Assembly (NCBI GenBank): GCA_965153355.1
Contig: OZ231127.1
Coordinates: 5,704,001-5,768,000 of the forward strand
Length of the DNA stretch: 64,000 nucleotides
From: Flaccisagitta enflata
Taxonomy: Eukaryota; Chaetognatha; Sagittoidea; Aphragmophora
Reading direction: 5' to 3'
Shown: positions 43,340 through 53,984 of the stretch, piece by piece
How positions within the stretch are numbered: the stretch's first letter is position 1
How the letters are laid out: every line of letters starts with the position of its first letter
Notes under the pieces: model-generated
What the model saw: only the letters and a program-made list of their open reading frames with translations
What the model was told of the DNA's origin: nothing
Database searches by the model: none
Program-made: the position numbers and the translations under genes

Positions 43340-44280
43340 ATTGTCGTGACTTTTTTTACCCAAACTTTGAAAGCTCATATCTCTTGAACGGATTGACAAA
43401 TTGACTTGATTTTTTGTATGGTAACATAATTTGACCTTGTTCACTAATGTGTGAAGATTCAAGAAATTTCAGAAATTGCAACCAGCCAAACCAGCCTACC
43501 TATCCAAAAATTTCAAATCAGCATAGCCAAAAAAGTATTCTATGAAATTTTCTGAAATTTTGCATGAATAACCATCCAACCCTTGGACAAATCCTGGGTG
43601 AGTTGTATGCCGATCACATGATTACTTTGGCCGTAATCACATGAAACATTTTTTTCATTAGAGAGCTATTCAGTACTAGTCTACAGATTCCAAAGCAAAG
43701 CTCCTCACGTGGAATATTATTGACAAATCTATCCTTTGATGTCATCTTGTTAACAGCATCGCGTTTTTATTCCTTGGACTGAGCGTCTTCATCTTCAAAA
43801 AGAAATAAATTAATTCTAACTCGACAAATTCTGTTCACTAGCAAAGCTTTCAGGCGACGGAACTTAGTAGAGTCTGTTTTAAGCATCTTTTTTGAGCGGC
43901 AGTTCTTTTCATGAATGAATAGGCGTGACCATTAATTGACGCAGTTTGATTAGCGTATGATTTGACTAAAATTGAGACTCAAAACAATCTTCATCAATGT
44001 TCTTTAATGTGATGCAATCAAAACGATCTTAGAAATCAAGGATTTTCATTCGGTAATTTAGAAATCCAACGCAAAACCAGAGTAACTTGTTAATGAATCT
44101 GAGATGACGTTACATTGTTATAAATACTGAAAGAAGTCTTGCTACTGCAATATGCAAATCAGCTATTCATATCGCTTTTATGATCATCTTGTCACTCAGG
44201 GGAGAGCAAATTGATATTTGTTTGGGCTAATTTTCGTCAGTGCGCAGTCTGAAACAACTGGCTAGCATTTTTTAAGAACT
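43340..44280. other. AT-rich stretch without genes
   Basis: No coding frame or repeat boundary recognised. Confidence 0.45.
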
Positions 44281-44286
44281 AGTATA

Positions 44287-44856
44287 CTATCTTGGAAATA
44301 GATTTCTTTACACATTGAAAATTAGTTCATTTATTGATGTGAAAATGGATACAAACTGATCAGAAAGTCATCAATATTTAGTGTGAGGCCCTTTTGACTG
44401 AACCACACCCGCCATTTGTCCGGGAAGGATTTTGTAGAGCTTTTTGAGGTATTCTAGGGTAATGACCATCCAGACCATTCTCGTCATTTTCTTGATCCTT
44501 TTTTGATACTACATTTAGACTTTAAGCTCCAAAGAGACTCAACAAGTCATAGAAAAATTGGTGACATGAATGAAGCCCTTCAAATTTGCAAGCAGTTTAC
44601 GCAAATTGCATCTGTCTATCTCAATGCGTTTAGAAGTAATTCAATAATGAGTGAAATGATATCATTTGAAAATTGTGAAGAAATAGCAAAAGCAAAATTG
44701 AAATATTTCATTCAAAGTTAAATAACTTTTGAACGCATTGAGTTAAAGAGATGCAATTTGCGTAGACTGCTTCCAAATTTGAATTTTTTAAACATCAGCT
44801 AATGTAACCAGAGATATTAGTTAAAACAAGTGTAAAGATTTCTATTTCCAAGATAG
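44287..44856. mobile_element. Tc1-type non-autonomous element, 570 bp
   Basis: Flanked by TA (44285-44286, 44857-44858). Terminal inverted repeats start CTATCTTGGAAATAGA and extend about 28 bp to TTTACAC. It retains the last residues of a Tc1-like transposase on the minus strand, so it is an internal-deletion derivative. An unrelated 72-codon plus-strand ORF (44503-44721) has no recognised domain. Confidence 0.9.
44371..44505 (-). pseudogene. Tc1 transposase C-terminal remnant
   Basis: The frame ends LKKLYKILPGQMAGVVQSKG then PHTKY and a stop at 44371-44373. Tc1-like transposases end in a very similar way (L..LY.SMP.R..AVI.AKG..TKY). The catalytic domain is missing. Positioned inside the 570-bp element, it shows which superfamily the element derives from. 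Confidence 0.85.
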
Positions 44857-45039
44857 TACATTGTCCAATGTACTTGAAATGATTTCAGTTTTCATCTCAT
44901 TTTCTTTTGCAAATATTGACTTCAGCTTGGCTTGTTTCCATATGAATATTCTGTAGCAAAAATGATTGAAGTAATAAAAGACTCATATTTAACGCCTCAC
45001 GGTAACTAGCCTTTTTGACAAGAATATGATAGACGAGTC

Positions 45040-45264
45040 AAGACGAGACAAGCAATGTGGAAGAACAAATGAAGCTAGGGGGCTGATATTTGGAATATAA
45101 ACTACTAAAAGAATGATTTTTTCCTCATGATATTTGGTTGCCATGGAAACACATTTCCATGTATTCTCGCCAAAATATCAATATCTTAAGAAATTTTTTG
45201 AGGGGAAATTGCTTATAATTAAATTTACTACAACTTTCCCACAATATGTGCTGTAAGAATATCG
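45040..45264 (+). repeat. Half of the foldback element seen at 53985
   Basis: AACAAATGAAGCTAGGGGGCTGATATTTGGAATATAAAC and GGTTGCCATGGAAACACATTTCCATG match 54010-54110, ending at GAATATCGCTCG, which is also the interior midpoint motif of the full copy (inverted near 54217-54245). Confidence 0.75.
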
Positions 45265-45964
45265 CTCGTTCAGCGGTACCCGTTGCCCCCATATGAATGT
45301 ATGTGGATGTGTGAGGGTGAGAGGGGCAGAGGCCCTGAAGTATGCTTAGTAAGTTTGAAGGTTCTTGACTGGGTTTGAGCCTCGAGGCTGTTATTTGAGC
45401 CTCACAACTGATTTCAGCCTTGAGGCTGGGATCTGAGACTTGAGGCTAGGGTTTTTTTTTTTTTTTGAGCCTTGATTCTGTGATTTGAGCCTTGAGGCTG
45501 GAATGTGAGCCTCGAGGCTGGAAATTGAGCCTTGAGACTGGGATTTGAGCCTCGAGGCTGTGATTTGAGCTTCAAGGCTGAGATTTGAACCTCAAGGCTA
45601 AAATGTGAGCCTGTAGACTGGGATTTGAGCCTCGAGGCTGGGATTTTAGGCTTGAGACTGGGATTTGACCCTCGAGACTGGGATTTGAGCCTCAAGGCCA
45701 GGATTTGAGCCTTTTGGTTGGAATTTGAGCCATTAGGTTGGGATTTGAGCCTCAAGGCTGGGATTTGAGCCTCAAGACTCAGATTTGAACTTCAAGGCTG
45801 GAATTTAGGCCTTGAGGCTAGAATTTGGGCCGTAAGACTAGGATTTAGGCCTCAAGGCTGGAATATGAGTTTCGATGGGGGTGGTTGGACGGAGAAGAAG
45901 AAGGAGGAGGAGAAATTTCCTCTGTGTGAAAACATAGGTCATCGCCCCCTTTGGGGCGGCTGCC
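45265..45964. mobile_element. Family 2 element with long 20-bp array
   Basis: Left: TTCAGCGGTACCCGTTGCCC and GGGGCAGAGGCCC. Right: TTTCCTCTGTGTGAAAACAT, AGGTCATCGCCCC, GGGGCGGCTGCCC. Between, 45365-45870 has about 25 units of GAGCCTCGAGGCTGGGATTT type. A 113-codon ORF with 20-residue repeats is the array read through. Confidence 0.85.
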
Positions 45965-45984
45965 CAAAAAGGAAGAGGTGCCTG

Positions 45985-46068
45985 TAAACCAGAATAGATG
46001 ACTGTAAACCAGAATTGATGTCTATAAACCAGAATGGATGTCTGTAAACCAGAATGGATGCCTGTAAA
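45985..46068 (+). repeat. 20-bp tandem repeat (CTGTAAACCAGAATGGATGT)
   Basis: Four to five copies immediately after the family 2 element. Confidence 0.92.
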
Positions 46069-46074
46069 ACAAAA

Positions 46075-46930
46075 TCAGAAGTCACTAAAGTTTTACAAAA
46101 ACCTCACTGTTTTTCAATAATGAGGGATGTTGATTGATTGTATCCCTACCAAAAGTGTCTGTAAGGGAAACTGCTAACCACTTTTCGCCCAAGCACATCT
46201 CTTTAAAATTATCTGCTATGGATCAAGAGGAGAGAAAATATTGCCTCGTCACGATGAACAGATACGATTTAGACTCAAAAAAAGACTCATTTCGATTTTC
46301 CTCCTCCTCTTCGTCTACTTCGTTGCCACGTGTTTTAATTTTATAGAGAAGTTAACCTAAATTTCTTCTTAAAGTTTCTTCTCTAGTTTCCTTCTCCTTC
46401 TCTCTCCAAAACCCGTCAAATTCAACCTCAAAATTCGGATACGCGCGAACGCGTTCCCAGAACTTACCCTGCCGCAGCTCCTGGAGCTCCTGCTGCTACT
46501 GCAGCAGCATGGGTATTGCTGCTGCTTTCAATTCAATATATATACAAAGATGCTATTACGCAAATCTAGAACTTTCTCCGCTGCGTTTGCTGCCGTCGCT
46601 GCTGTCTTATGTCGAGGCTGCAGCGGAGAAGAAGAGACGAGGCTGCTGCCTTTAAATCTTTTTTGTATATTGCATTGACTCACCTTTTTGCGACGGTGAC
46701 TCACCTGTTTCGCCTCAAACTCGTCGCTTTTTCTCGGTTTTCCCCTTCAAATTATGATGCCATCGATGTTACAGACTCGTCTGGACAAGCCAATGGCAAA
46801 GCAATGAGTGTCTTTACAAAATGCCGAAGGGGGGGGGGGCAGTAAGTAGATAACATATTTTCAAACTGGGTACTGATTTCGAATTCGGTGGTGTCTTTTG
46901 TTTTACTGACTTTCTATGCGTTTTTTTTAT
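46075..46930. other. Stretch with possible old coding debris
   Basis: Contains CTG-rich bits (46475-46640) and short ORFs at 46134-46346 and 46609-46845 without recognised domains. A poly-G run lies at 46829-46838. Not supported as a gene. Confidence 0.4.
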
Positions 46931-47012
46931 TTAGGGTTAGGGGTAGGGTTAGGGTTAAGGTTGGGGTCGGGGGTGGTTTTAGGGTTAGGGTTAGGGCTAG
47001 CGTTAGGGCTAG
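46931..47012 (+). repeat. Interstitial telomere-like (TTAGGG)n
   Basis: About 12 exact or one-off TTAGGG units (TTAGGGTTAGGGGTAGGG...TTAGGGTTAGGGCTAG). TTAGGG is the ancestral metazoan telomere unit. Short and degenerate, so probably an internal relic and not a chromosome end. Confidence 0.85.
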
Positions 47013-47014
47013 GT

Positions 47015-47870
47015 GAGGGCTGGGTCTTACACATTTCAACCCGAATCTACTTGAATTAAAGCTTCGCCCAAGCGGGGAAACCCAAAAGAAACAAAAGATC
47101 TGTATCGTCTTAGAAATTTTTTCCTCAAACGGTTTTACCAAGTGTGGCCAAAAAGTTCACTTTTTTTATAAGAACCTAGTATATAAGAACATCAAGGCTT
47201 TGAACAGCCCCAAAATTAAGAACATCTTAAAAGCATACAAAGGCTTCAAATCTTGAGAAAAAAATTTCGCAAGTAATATTTAAAAAATATTAGTAAAATA
47301 CTTGAGATTTAGTATAAATAAGATAGTATTTTATGATTTTTAATATCAATGCTATGAAAATATCCCCAGAATTTTATGTTTAGCATTTGTTTTAACAGTA
47401 TTCAAAAGAATATATTTAGTATAATTGAATAATGTTATATCATAATATTCTTTAAAGTTTATAAAGTATTTTGAATTAAAAACACTTTAAAAACATTGAA
47501 GGCATATGGCCTAAAAAAAAAGAATATGAAGCCTTCAAAAAAAAAATGACGTTCTTATTGGGAAAAAATCGAAAAACGTTTTTCGATTTTTTGAGTTTCG
47601 CTTAGGAATTAATTTTTCCATTTTCGCTTGGGGCGTTTTGAAGTTGAGTCACATTTAAATCGCCAGGCTAGAGTTGAAATTGGTACAGGGTGAAAAGGGC
47701 ACTTTTTATACCTTTGAAAAAATCCAGGAAGTCTGTACGACCAATAGTCTTGGCGCTATGAATTTTTAAACCTTTTTTATTTTTTTGCATTTTCATATTT
47801 TCATAAAGATCTATGTTTTCTCGATCTCAATTTGAGCCTAAGTAACAATAAAATGAGTTCAGCAGAGAAG
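47015..47870. other. AT-rich stretch without genes
   Basis: Includes a distant relative of the 38870/39385 repeat (47590-47790: CTTGGCGCTATGAATTTTTAAACC). A palindrome GAAAAACGTTTTTC lies near 47575. No coding signal. Confidence 0.5.
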
Positions 47871-47871
47871 G

Positions 47872-48311
47872 CAGACGGAGGGAGGAGGGAGGGAGGAGGG
47901 TGAGGGGAGGGAGAGAGAGAGAGAGAGGAGAGAGTGAGAGAGTGAGAGAGAGAGAGGAGAGGGAGGGGCAAGAGGGAGGAGAGAGAGAGAGAGAGAGAGG
48001 GGGTAAGGAGGGTGGGGAGAGAGGGAGGGAGGGGAGAGAGAGAGAGTGGGAGAGGGGGAGAGTGGGAGGGAGAGGGGAGGGAGAGGGGGAGGAAGGAAGA
48101 AGGAAGAGAAAGAGGGGGTGGGGAGGGAGAGAGAGGAGGAGGGAGGGAGTGAGGAGGAGGGGAGAGGGGAGAGAGAAGGGAGGGAGGCAAGAAGGGAGGG
48201 GAGGGAAAGGAAGGGAGGGAGAAGGGAGGGAGAGAGAGGGAGGAGGGAGAGAGAGAGGAGAGAGGGAGGGGAGAGGGAGAGAGAGGGAGGGAGGGAGGGA
48301 GGGGAGGGGGG
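47872..48311 (+). repeat. Purine-rich (GGGAGA)n tract
   Basis: About 440 bases of almost pure G/A on the plus strand. Ser/Pro/Leu ORFs on the minus strand (up to 252 codons) are artefacts. Confidence 0.95.
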
Positions 48312-49672
48312 GACACAATGTCGGGACACAATGTCAGGACACATTGTGGGGACACAATGTTGGGACACAGTGTAGGGACACAATGTAGGGACACAATGTG
48401 GGGACACAATGTTGGGACACTGTGTGCCAGGACACAATGTAGGGACACAATGTAAGGACACAATGTAAGGACACAATGTAGGGACACAATGTAGGGACAC
48501 AATGTAGGGACACAATGTTGGGACACAATGTCGGGAGGACACAATGACGCGGGACACAATGTTTAGGGACACAATGTAGGGACACAATGCAAAGACACAA
48601 TGTTGAGACCTGTGTCGGGACACAATGGCAGGACACAATGTTGGGATACAATGTAAGGACACAATGTAGGGACACAATGTCGGGACAATCTTAGGGATAC
48701 AAGGTAGGGCACAATGTGTCGGGACACAATGTCGTGAAGGGACACAATGTAGGGACACAATGTTGGGACACAATGTCGGGACACAATGTCGGGACACAAT
48801 GTTGGGACACAATGTCGGGACACAATGTGGGACACAATGTTGGGACACAATGTAGGGACTCAATAAAGGGACACAATGTAAGGACACAATGTAGGGACAC
48901 AAGTAGGGGCCTTTGTGTGAGGACACAATGTTAGGACACATCTTAGGGACACAATGTCGGGACACAATGTAGGGACACAATGTCGGGACACAATGTGAGG
49001 ACACCATCATCAAGACACAATGTCGGGACCTGGACACAATGTCGGGACACAATGTAGGACACAATGTAGGACACAATGTCAGGACACAATGTCGGGACAC
49101 AATGTAGGGACACAATCTTAGGGACACAATGGGACATAATGTAGGGACACAATGTGGGACACAATGTCGGGACACAATGTCGAGACACAATGTTGGGACA
49201 CAATATTTGGGGACACAATATAGGGACATAATGTCGGGACATAATGCCAGGTTTGAATGTTGGGACACAATGTAGGGACACAATGTTGGAACACAATGTA
49301 GAAGGGACATACAATGTAAGACACAATGTACAAAGGACACAATGTAAGGACACAATGTGAGACACAATGTAGAGACACAATGTCGGAACACAATGTCGGG
49401 ACACAATGTAGGGACACAATGTCAGAGACCGAATGTTGGGACACAATGTCGGGACACAATGTGGGACACGATGTAGGGACACAATGTAGGATTCAATGTA
49501 GAACACCATGTAGGGACACAATGTAGGGACACAATGTAGGGACACAATGTCGGGACACAGTGTAGGGACACAATATAGGGACACAATGTAGGGACACAAT
49601 GCCGGGACACAATGTCGGGACTCTATGTCGGGACACAATGTAGGGACACAATGTAGGGACACAATGCCCAAA
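48312..49672 (+). repeat. 14-bp minisatellite (GGGACACAATGTNG), about 95 copies
   Basis: A 1.36-kb array of GGGACACAATGTAGG / GGGACACAATGTCGG units with frequent 1-3 base indels. Because the unit is 14 bp, every frame tends to be open; the minus-strand Cys/Pro/Ile-rich ORFs (up to 515 codons, reaching into the purine tract) are almost certainly non-genic. Confidence 0.96.
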
Positions 49673-49679
49673 AACGACA

Positions 49680-49907
49680 CATATGACTTAAATGAAGAAA
49701 GTGATTTAAATGATCAAAAATGACCAAAAATGACTAAAAGCAACCAAAAATGACCAAAAACAACAAAAAAATGACTCAAAATAACTCCAGATAACCCAAA
49801 ATGATCAAAAACAACACAAAAAAGCTAAGTGTTACGGACAGACCGACAGACCGACCGACCGACCGACCGACCGACGGAGCGGGTTGTAGAGTCGCGTGCA
49901 CGCGACT
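49680..49907 (-). repeat. Family 1 head with GACCAAAAAT array
   Basis: Minus orientation. Head palindrome AGTCGCGTGCACGCGACT at 49890-49907, (CGAC)n tract, then about ten 10-bp units of the type TGACCAAAAA (49690-49810). The tail was not found; the 14-bp array directly to the left may lie within the same element. Confidence 0.8.
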
Positions 49908-50231
49908 AAAAAAAAAGTGTATCTGAAAATAAGAAAACAACTTCTTGGCTGAAAATTAGAAAATAACTTCGTTCTTCCTCATAAATTTTCTCCGATGATT
50001 ATACCGATGAAACCTCAGTCACCACTCATCAGTCGTCAGTCATGACAGACAGTCAGTCAGTCATGACTGGCACGATATTGGCCGCCAGCGTCATCATCGT
50101 TAATGATAATTCGTCATCCTAAAAAAGAAATTGTGAAATACATTTATATTTCTTCCACGTACATTCATTCTCTTCCTTTTCCTCTACCTTTCCTTTTTCC
50201 TATTCTTTTACTCTTTAAACTTTTCGTTTTT

Positions 50232-50390
50232 AGTCGCGGACACGCAACTCTATAAGAGCCTTTGTCCGTCCGTCCGTCCGTCCGTCCGTCCGTTGGTCTG
50301 TGAGCACGAGTCGAAAAATGTGAAAACGCGCATTTCCGCCCCTGCCCACCCGTCCGCGACTGGTATTGGCCCTGTATCCGGCCTTGTTTT
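50232..50390 (+). repeat. Family 1 copy, B type, complete, 159 bp
   Basis: Head AGTCGCGGACACGCAACT, CTATAAGAGCCTTTGTCC, (GTCC)n, GAGTCGAAAAATGTGAAAAC, CGCATTTCCGCCCCTGCCCA, tail GTCCGCGACTGG, end CCTGTATCCGGCCTTGTTTT. Head AGTCGCGGAC is the exact reverse complement of the tail; the hairpin itself has one G-T pair. Confidence 0.9.
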
Positions 50391-50590
50391 TTTCCTCTTT
50401 TTCTTGTTCATATTCTTTTCTTGTTGTTGTTCTTCTGCTTCTTCTTTTTTTCCCCTTTGTTTTTGTCCTTCCTCTTTCTATCCATTTTTTCATTCTTTTG
50501 CTTTTGCATCATCACTCACATGTGAACAGATTGAAAAATATTGCGTTCTACCAATCAACTATTGAACTCAAAAATTTTGTTATCTTGCAG

Positions 50591-51994
50591 GACGGATATC
50601 TGCGGTAGGTCGGTCGATTCATCTGTTTCAATGGATGACCGCCATGCAGCATCCGTCTCTAACATCTGCAATGTGCAGCAGTGAAAACATGATAGGCTGC
50701 CGCAACTGACTGCAATCTGATCTCGACCATATATTTGCGAGGTTTCCGGCACTAAAAGAGTGCCAAGTGCAACACCATTTGTCTTAACAACACTGCCCGC
50801 AACAAATCATCTTCAAGACTCATTTGGAAGCATAAAATCATCCACTACGGCCAGCTGCAGATATTGAATCATCGGGCATCAATACATTCACCATCCGTGG
50901 GTGATATATACTCTGGCAGTCAGGGTGAAACGTGAGACGGGAATATGGAGTGGAGAAGCTCCTCAGAGGGTGTTTCGCATCCCAGCGACGACTTCGGCAA
51001 GCCTCCACGACCTCCTTCCTGCTTTGTAACATCACCTCCCGCGACTCAAGCCGATGACGTTGTCAACTTCACCAACGACGCGCTCATCAACGACTTCAAC
51101 AGGATGCATGACGCGGATTACTCCAAACGGACCGTCGACGACATTCGCGATGTTGCGCCGCCGATTCTATCTCTCTCACCGCGATTCTCCGGCACTTCGA
51201 CGATGGATTCCAACGAGTATCCTTACAGCATCTCTTCTTCCTTCAACGATCATCAATCATCTCGTCAATCATCTTTTGCGGCGGCGACGACGACGTTTGC
51301 ATCCTCGATTGACGATCGATTGTCTCCACAGCCTTCATTCACGGCATCCATCGCTTCGTCGGCGACGGCGGCTTCCATCAGCCAAAGTCAGCGGTCGAGC
51401 GATTCCGGATTCGCCTCCTTCACCAGCGGAGGGCATTCGAGATCCTCGTCGTTGATCCCCAAAGAGACGCTGCAACTGCTCGTCGACTCCGAGCACCCGC
51501 CAAGAAGCAGAAGATTGGAGGAGGTGTCTGAAACTGGTGGAGGAGGAGTTGGGGGAGGAGGAAGAGGAGGAAGCATATTCACGAAAAATCGTCGATCGAG
51601 TCGCCGTCCAAAAACCGCCGCTAAAACTCGACCGTCTCCACACGACATGTTCCTCGACGCCTGCCGGATGCAACGCGGCGTCGACATCGATGATCGCCAC
51701 AACAGCTCGTCAACCGCATCATCGTCGGATGTCGTCGGCGTTCATTTCGTGTCGGTGCCGATTCTTTGCGACGACGCAAATGTCGGCCAAATGCTGTGCA
51801 ACACGCTCAAAAACGAGAAGAACGGTCTCAACCCAAACGGTTACTCCAAAGACAAGTTTTACGTGGATTTTTATCACGTAGAAGATTCGGTTTTCCTGAA
51901 TTTGACGCATAGAAACGTTCTGGAGGCAGAACCGCCCAAAATCATCGTTGTTGCGTGCAAAAAAGACGATTTGATCATAGAAGAAAGATTTCAG
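50591..51994 (+). CDS. Large first coding exon of an unrecognised protein (CDS 50945-51994)
   Basis: The frame opens with ATG at 50945 and runs 350 codons to a phase-0 donor TTCAG|GTTTGG at 51994/51995; five more codons precede a stop if unspliced. A good acceptor (TTATCTTGCAG) at 50590 suggests the exon starts at 50591 with a long 5' UTR containing short upstream ORFs. Residues 1-255 are disordered: Ser/Thr-rich with a Gly-rich patch near 198-210 (TGGGGVGGGGRGGS). Residues about 260-350 look folded, with alternating hydrophobic strands (GVHFVSVPILCDD, FYVDFYHVEDSVFLNL, PKIIVVACKKDDLIIEE). Codon use and absence of repeats support a host gene. I do not recognise the family. Later exons must lie beyond the 52-54 kb repeats. 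A transposon origin seems unlikely. Confidence 0.75.
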
Positions 51995-52354
51995 GTTTGG
52001 GTCCTTTTTTAAATGTTTTTGTGTAATTTTTGTCTTTCTGTTTATCTCCTTTTTTCGAAATTCTACAATTTGATACCCTTTCTTTTTAGTCGCGTGCTAC
52101 GCGACTCTACACCCCGCTTTGTCGGTCCGTCGGTCCGTCCGTTGGTCCGTTGGTCCGTCCGTCGGTCCGTCGGTCCGTCGGTCCGTCACACTTTACTTTT
52201 TTTTTGTTTTTGCGGTTTTTGGCCTCACTGCTCCTGCCCAAATGATCTGGTGACCTCAATTATGGCCCCTGCCCACCCGCACGCGACTATATTACCATTT
52301 CGTTATAGTGTTGGCAACTTGTAATCGGGGAAAACAGTCGAAGTCAGTCTCCGA

Positions 52355-53830
52355 CTCACAGTGCCCCGGATCCCACCATCACGAAAAATAAGTACCCGTC
52401 ACCCCCCTATCACCCCCCTATCACCACCAATTCACCTACACAGTGCCCCGGATCCCACCATCACGAAAAATAAGTACCCGTCACCCCCCTATCACCCCCC
52501 TATCACCACCAATTCACCTACACAGTGCCCCGGATCCACCATCAAAAATAGGTGCCGTCACTGCCCCTATCACCCCTATCACCACCAATTCACCTACAGT
52601 GCCGGATCCCACCATCACGAAAAATAAGTACCCGTCACCCCCTATCACCCCCTCTCTTACCAATTCCACCTACACAATGCCCGGATCCACCACCACGAAA
52701 AATAAGTACCCGTCACCCCTATCACCCCCTATCACCACCAATTCACCTACACAGTGCCGGATCCCTGCATCACAGAAAAATAGTACCGTCTTCCCCCTAT
52801 CACCCCTATCTACCAATTCACCTACACAGTGCCCCGGATCCCACCGCCTCACGAAAAATAAGTACCCGTCACCCCTATCGCCCCCTATCACCACCAATTC
52901 ACCTACACAGTGCCCCGGATCCCACCATCACGAAAAATAAGTACCCGTCCTCCCCCCTATCACCCCTATCACCGCAATTCACCTGTCCCCAGTGCCCCGG
53001 ATCCCACCATCACGAAAAATAAGTACCCGTCACCCCCCTATCACCCCCCTATCACCACCAATTCACCTACACAGTGCCCCGGATCCCACCATCACGAAAA
53101 ATAAGTACCCGTCACCCCTATCACCCTATCACCACCAGTTCACCTACACAGTGCCCCGGATCCCACCATCTCGAAAAATGAGTACCCGTCTCACCCCCTA
53201 TCACCCCCTACTCACCACCAATTCACCTACACAGTGCCCCGGATCCCACCATCGAAAAATAAATTTAATCACACCTATCACCCTATCACACCAGATTTTC
53301 TGAGTGCCCGGATCCCACCATCTGAAAAATAAGTACCCGTCACCCCCCTATCACCCCTCTATCACCACCAATTCACCTACACAGTGCCCCGGATCCCACC
53401 ATCACCGAAAAAAATAAGTACCCGTCACCCCCTATCACCCCTATCACCACCAGATTCCGCACACAGTGCCCCGGATCCCACCATCACGAAAAATAAGTAC
53501 CGATCGGAAGAGCCCCCTATCACCCCTATCACCACAATTCCTACAGTGCCCCGGATCCCACCATCACGAAAAATAAGTGCCCGTCACCCGTCACACCCCT
53601 ATCACCACCAATTCACCTACACAGTGCCCGGGATCCCACCATCACCAGAAAAATAATTACCCGTCACCCCCCTATCACATCACCGCAATTCACCTACACA
53701 GTGCCCCGGATCCCACCATCTGAAAAATAAGACGTGTGCTCTTTCTATCACCCCTATCACCACCAATTCACCTACACAGTGCCCGGATCCCACCACCATC
53801 ACGAAAAATAAGTGCCCGTCACCCGTTATA
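52355..53830 (+). repeat. 82-bp minisatellite, about 18 copies
   Basis: Unit contains AGTGCCCCGGATCCCACC, ATCACGAAAAATAAGTACCC, and CTATCACCACCAATTCACC. Several early units (52361-52530) and 52990-53130 are nearly identical, others have deletions. Pro/Ser/His-rich ORFs across it are artefacts. Confidence 0.95.
53502..53743. other. Two short matches to Illumina TruSeq adapters
   Basis: GATCGGAAGAGC at 53502-53513 matches the core of the read-1/universal adapter, and AGACGTGTGCTCTT at 53730-53743 matches the index-side adapter. Both interrupt otherwise regular 82-bp units. They suggest that adapter-containing reads were built into the consensus of this array. Confidence 0.8.
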
Positions 53831-53984
53831 CGTACTTGTAGTGCTGGCCTTGTTTAAAGAACATTGCTTAAAAATTGAATTTGTTAAAATCCTCACACCC
53901 ACTCCTGCAGAACATAGTTTGGCATATTCAGCAGAGAACCCAGCATGCTTCAGAGGATGTGTTGGTAGATCTGCTCCAGACTAA

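Larger units (their letters stand above)
52088..53856 (+). repeat. Family 1 copy, A type, expanded by an 82-bp minisatellite
   Basis: Head AGTCGCGTGCTACGCGACT at 52088, the (GGTCCGTC)n tract, CTCACTGCTCCTGCCCAAATG and tail CCCGCACGCGACT at about 52275-52288 are normal. The expected terminal GGCCTTGTTT is found only at 53847-53856, after the 1.5-kb array. It lies in the presumed first intron or 3' flank of the gene at 50591-51994. Confidence 0.7.

Noticed and set aside
46609-46845. 78-codon ORF near CTG-rich sequence
   Set aside because: No splice context, no recognised domain, ends in a poly-G run.
47801-49680. Minus-strand ORFs of 245-515 codons rich in Cys, Pro, Ser, Leu
   Set aside because: They are translations of the 14-bp minisatellite and the purine tract; several frames are open at once and no domain is present.
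52361-53656. Pro/Ser/His-rich ORFs
   Set aside because: Frames of the 82-bp minisatellite, which also contains adapter sequence.
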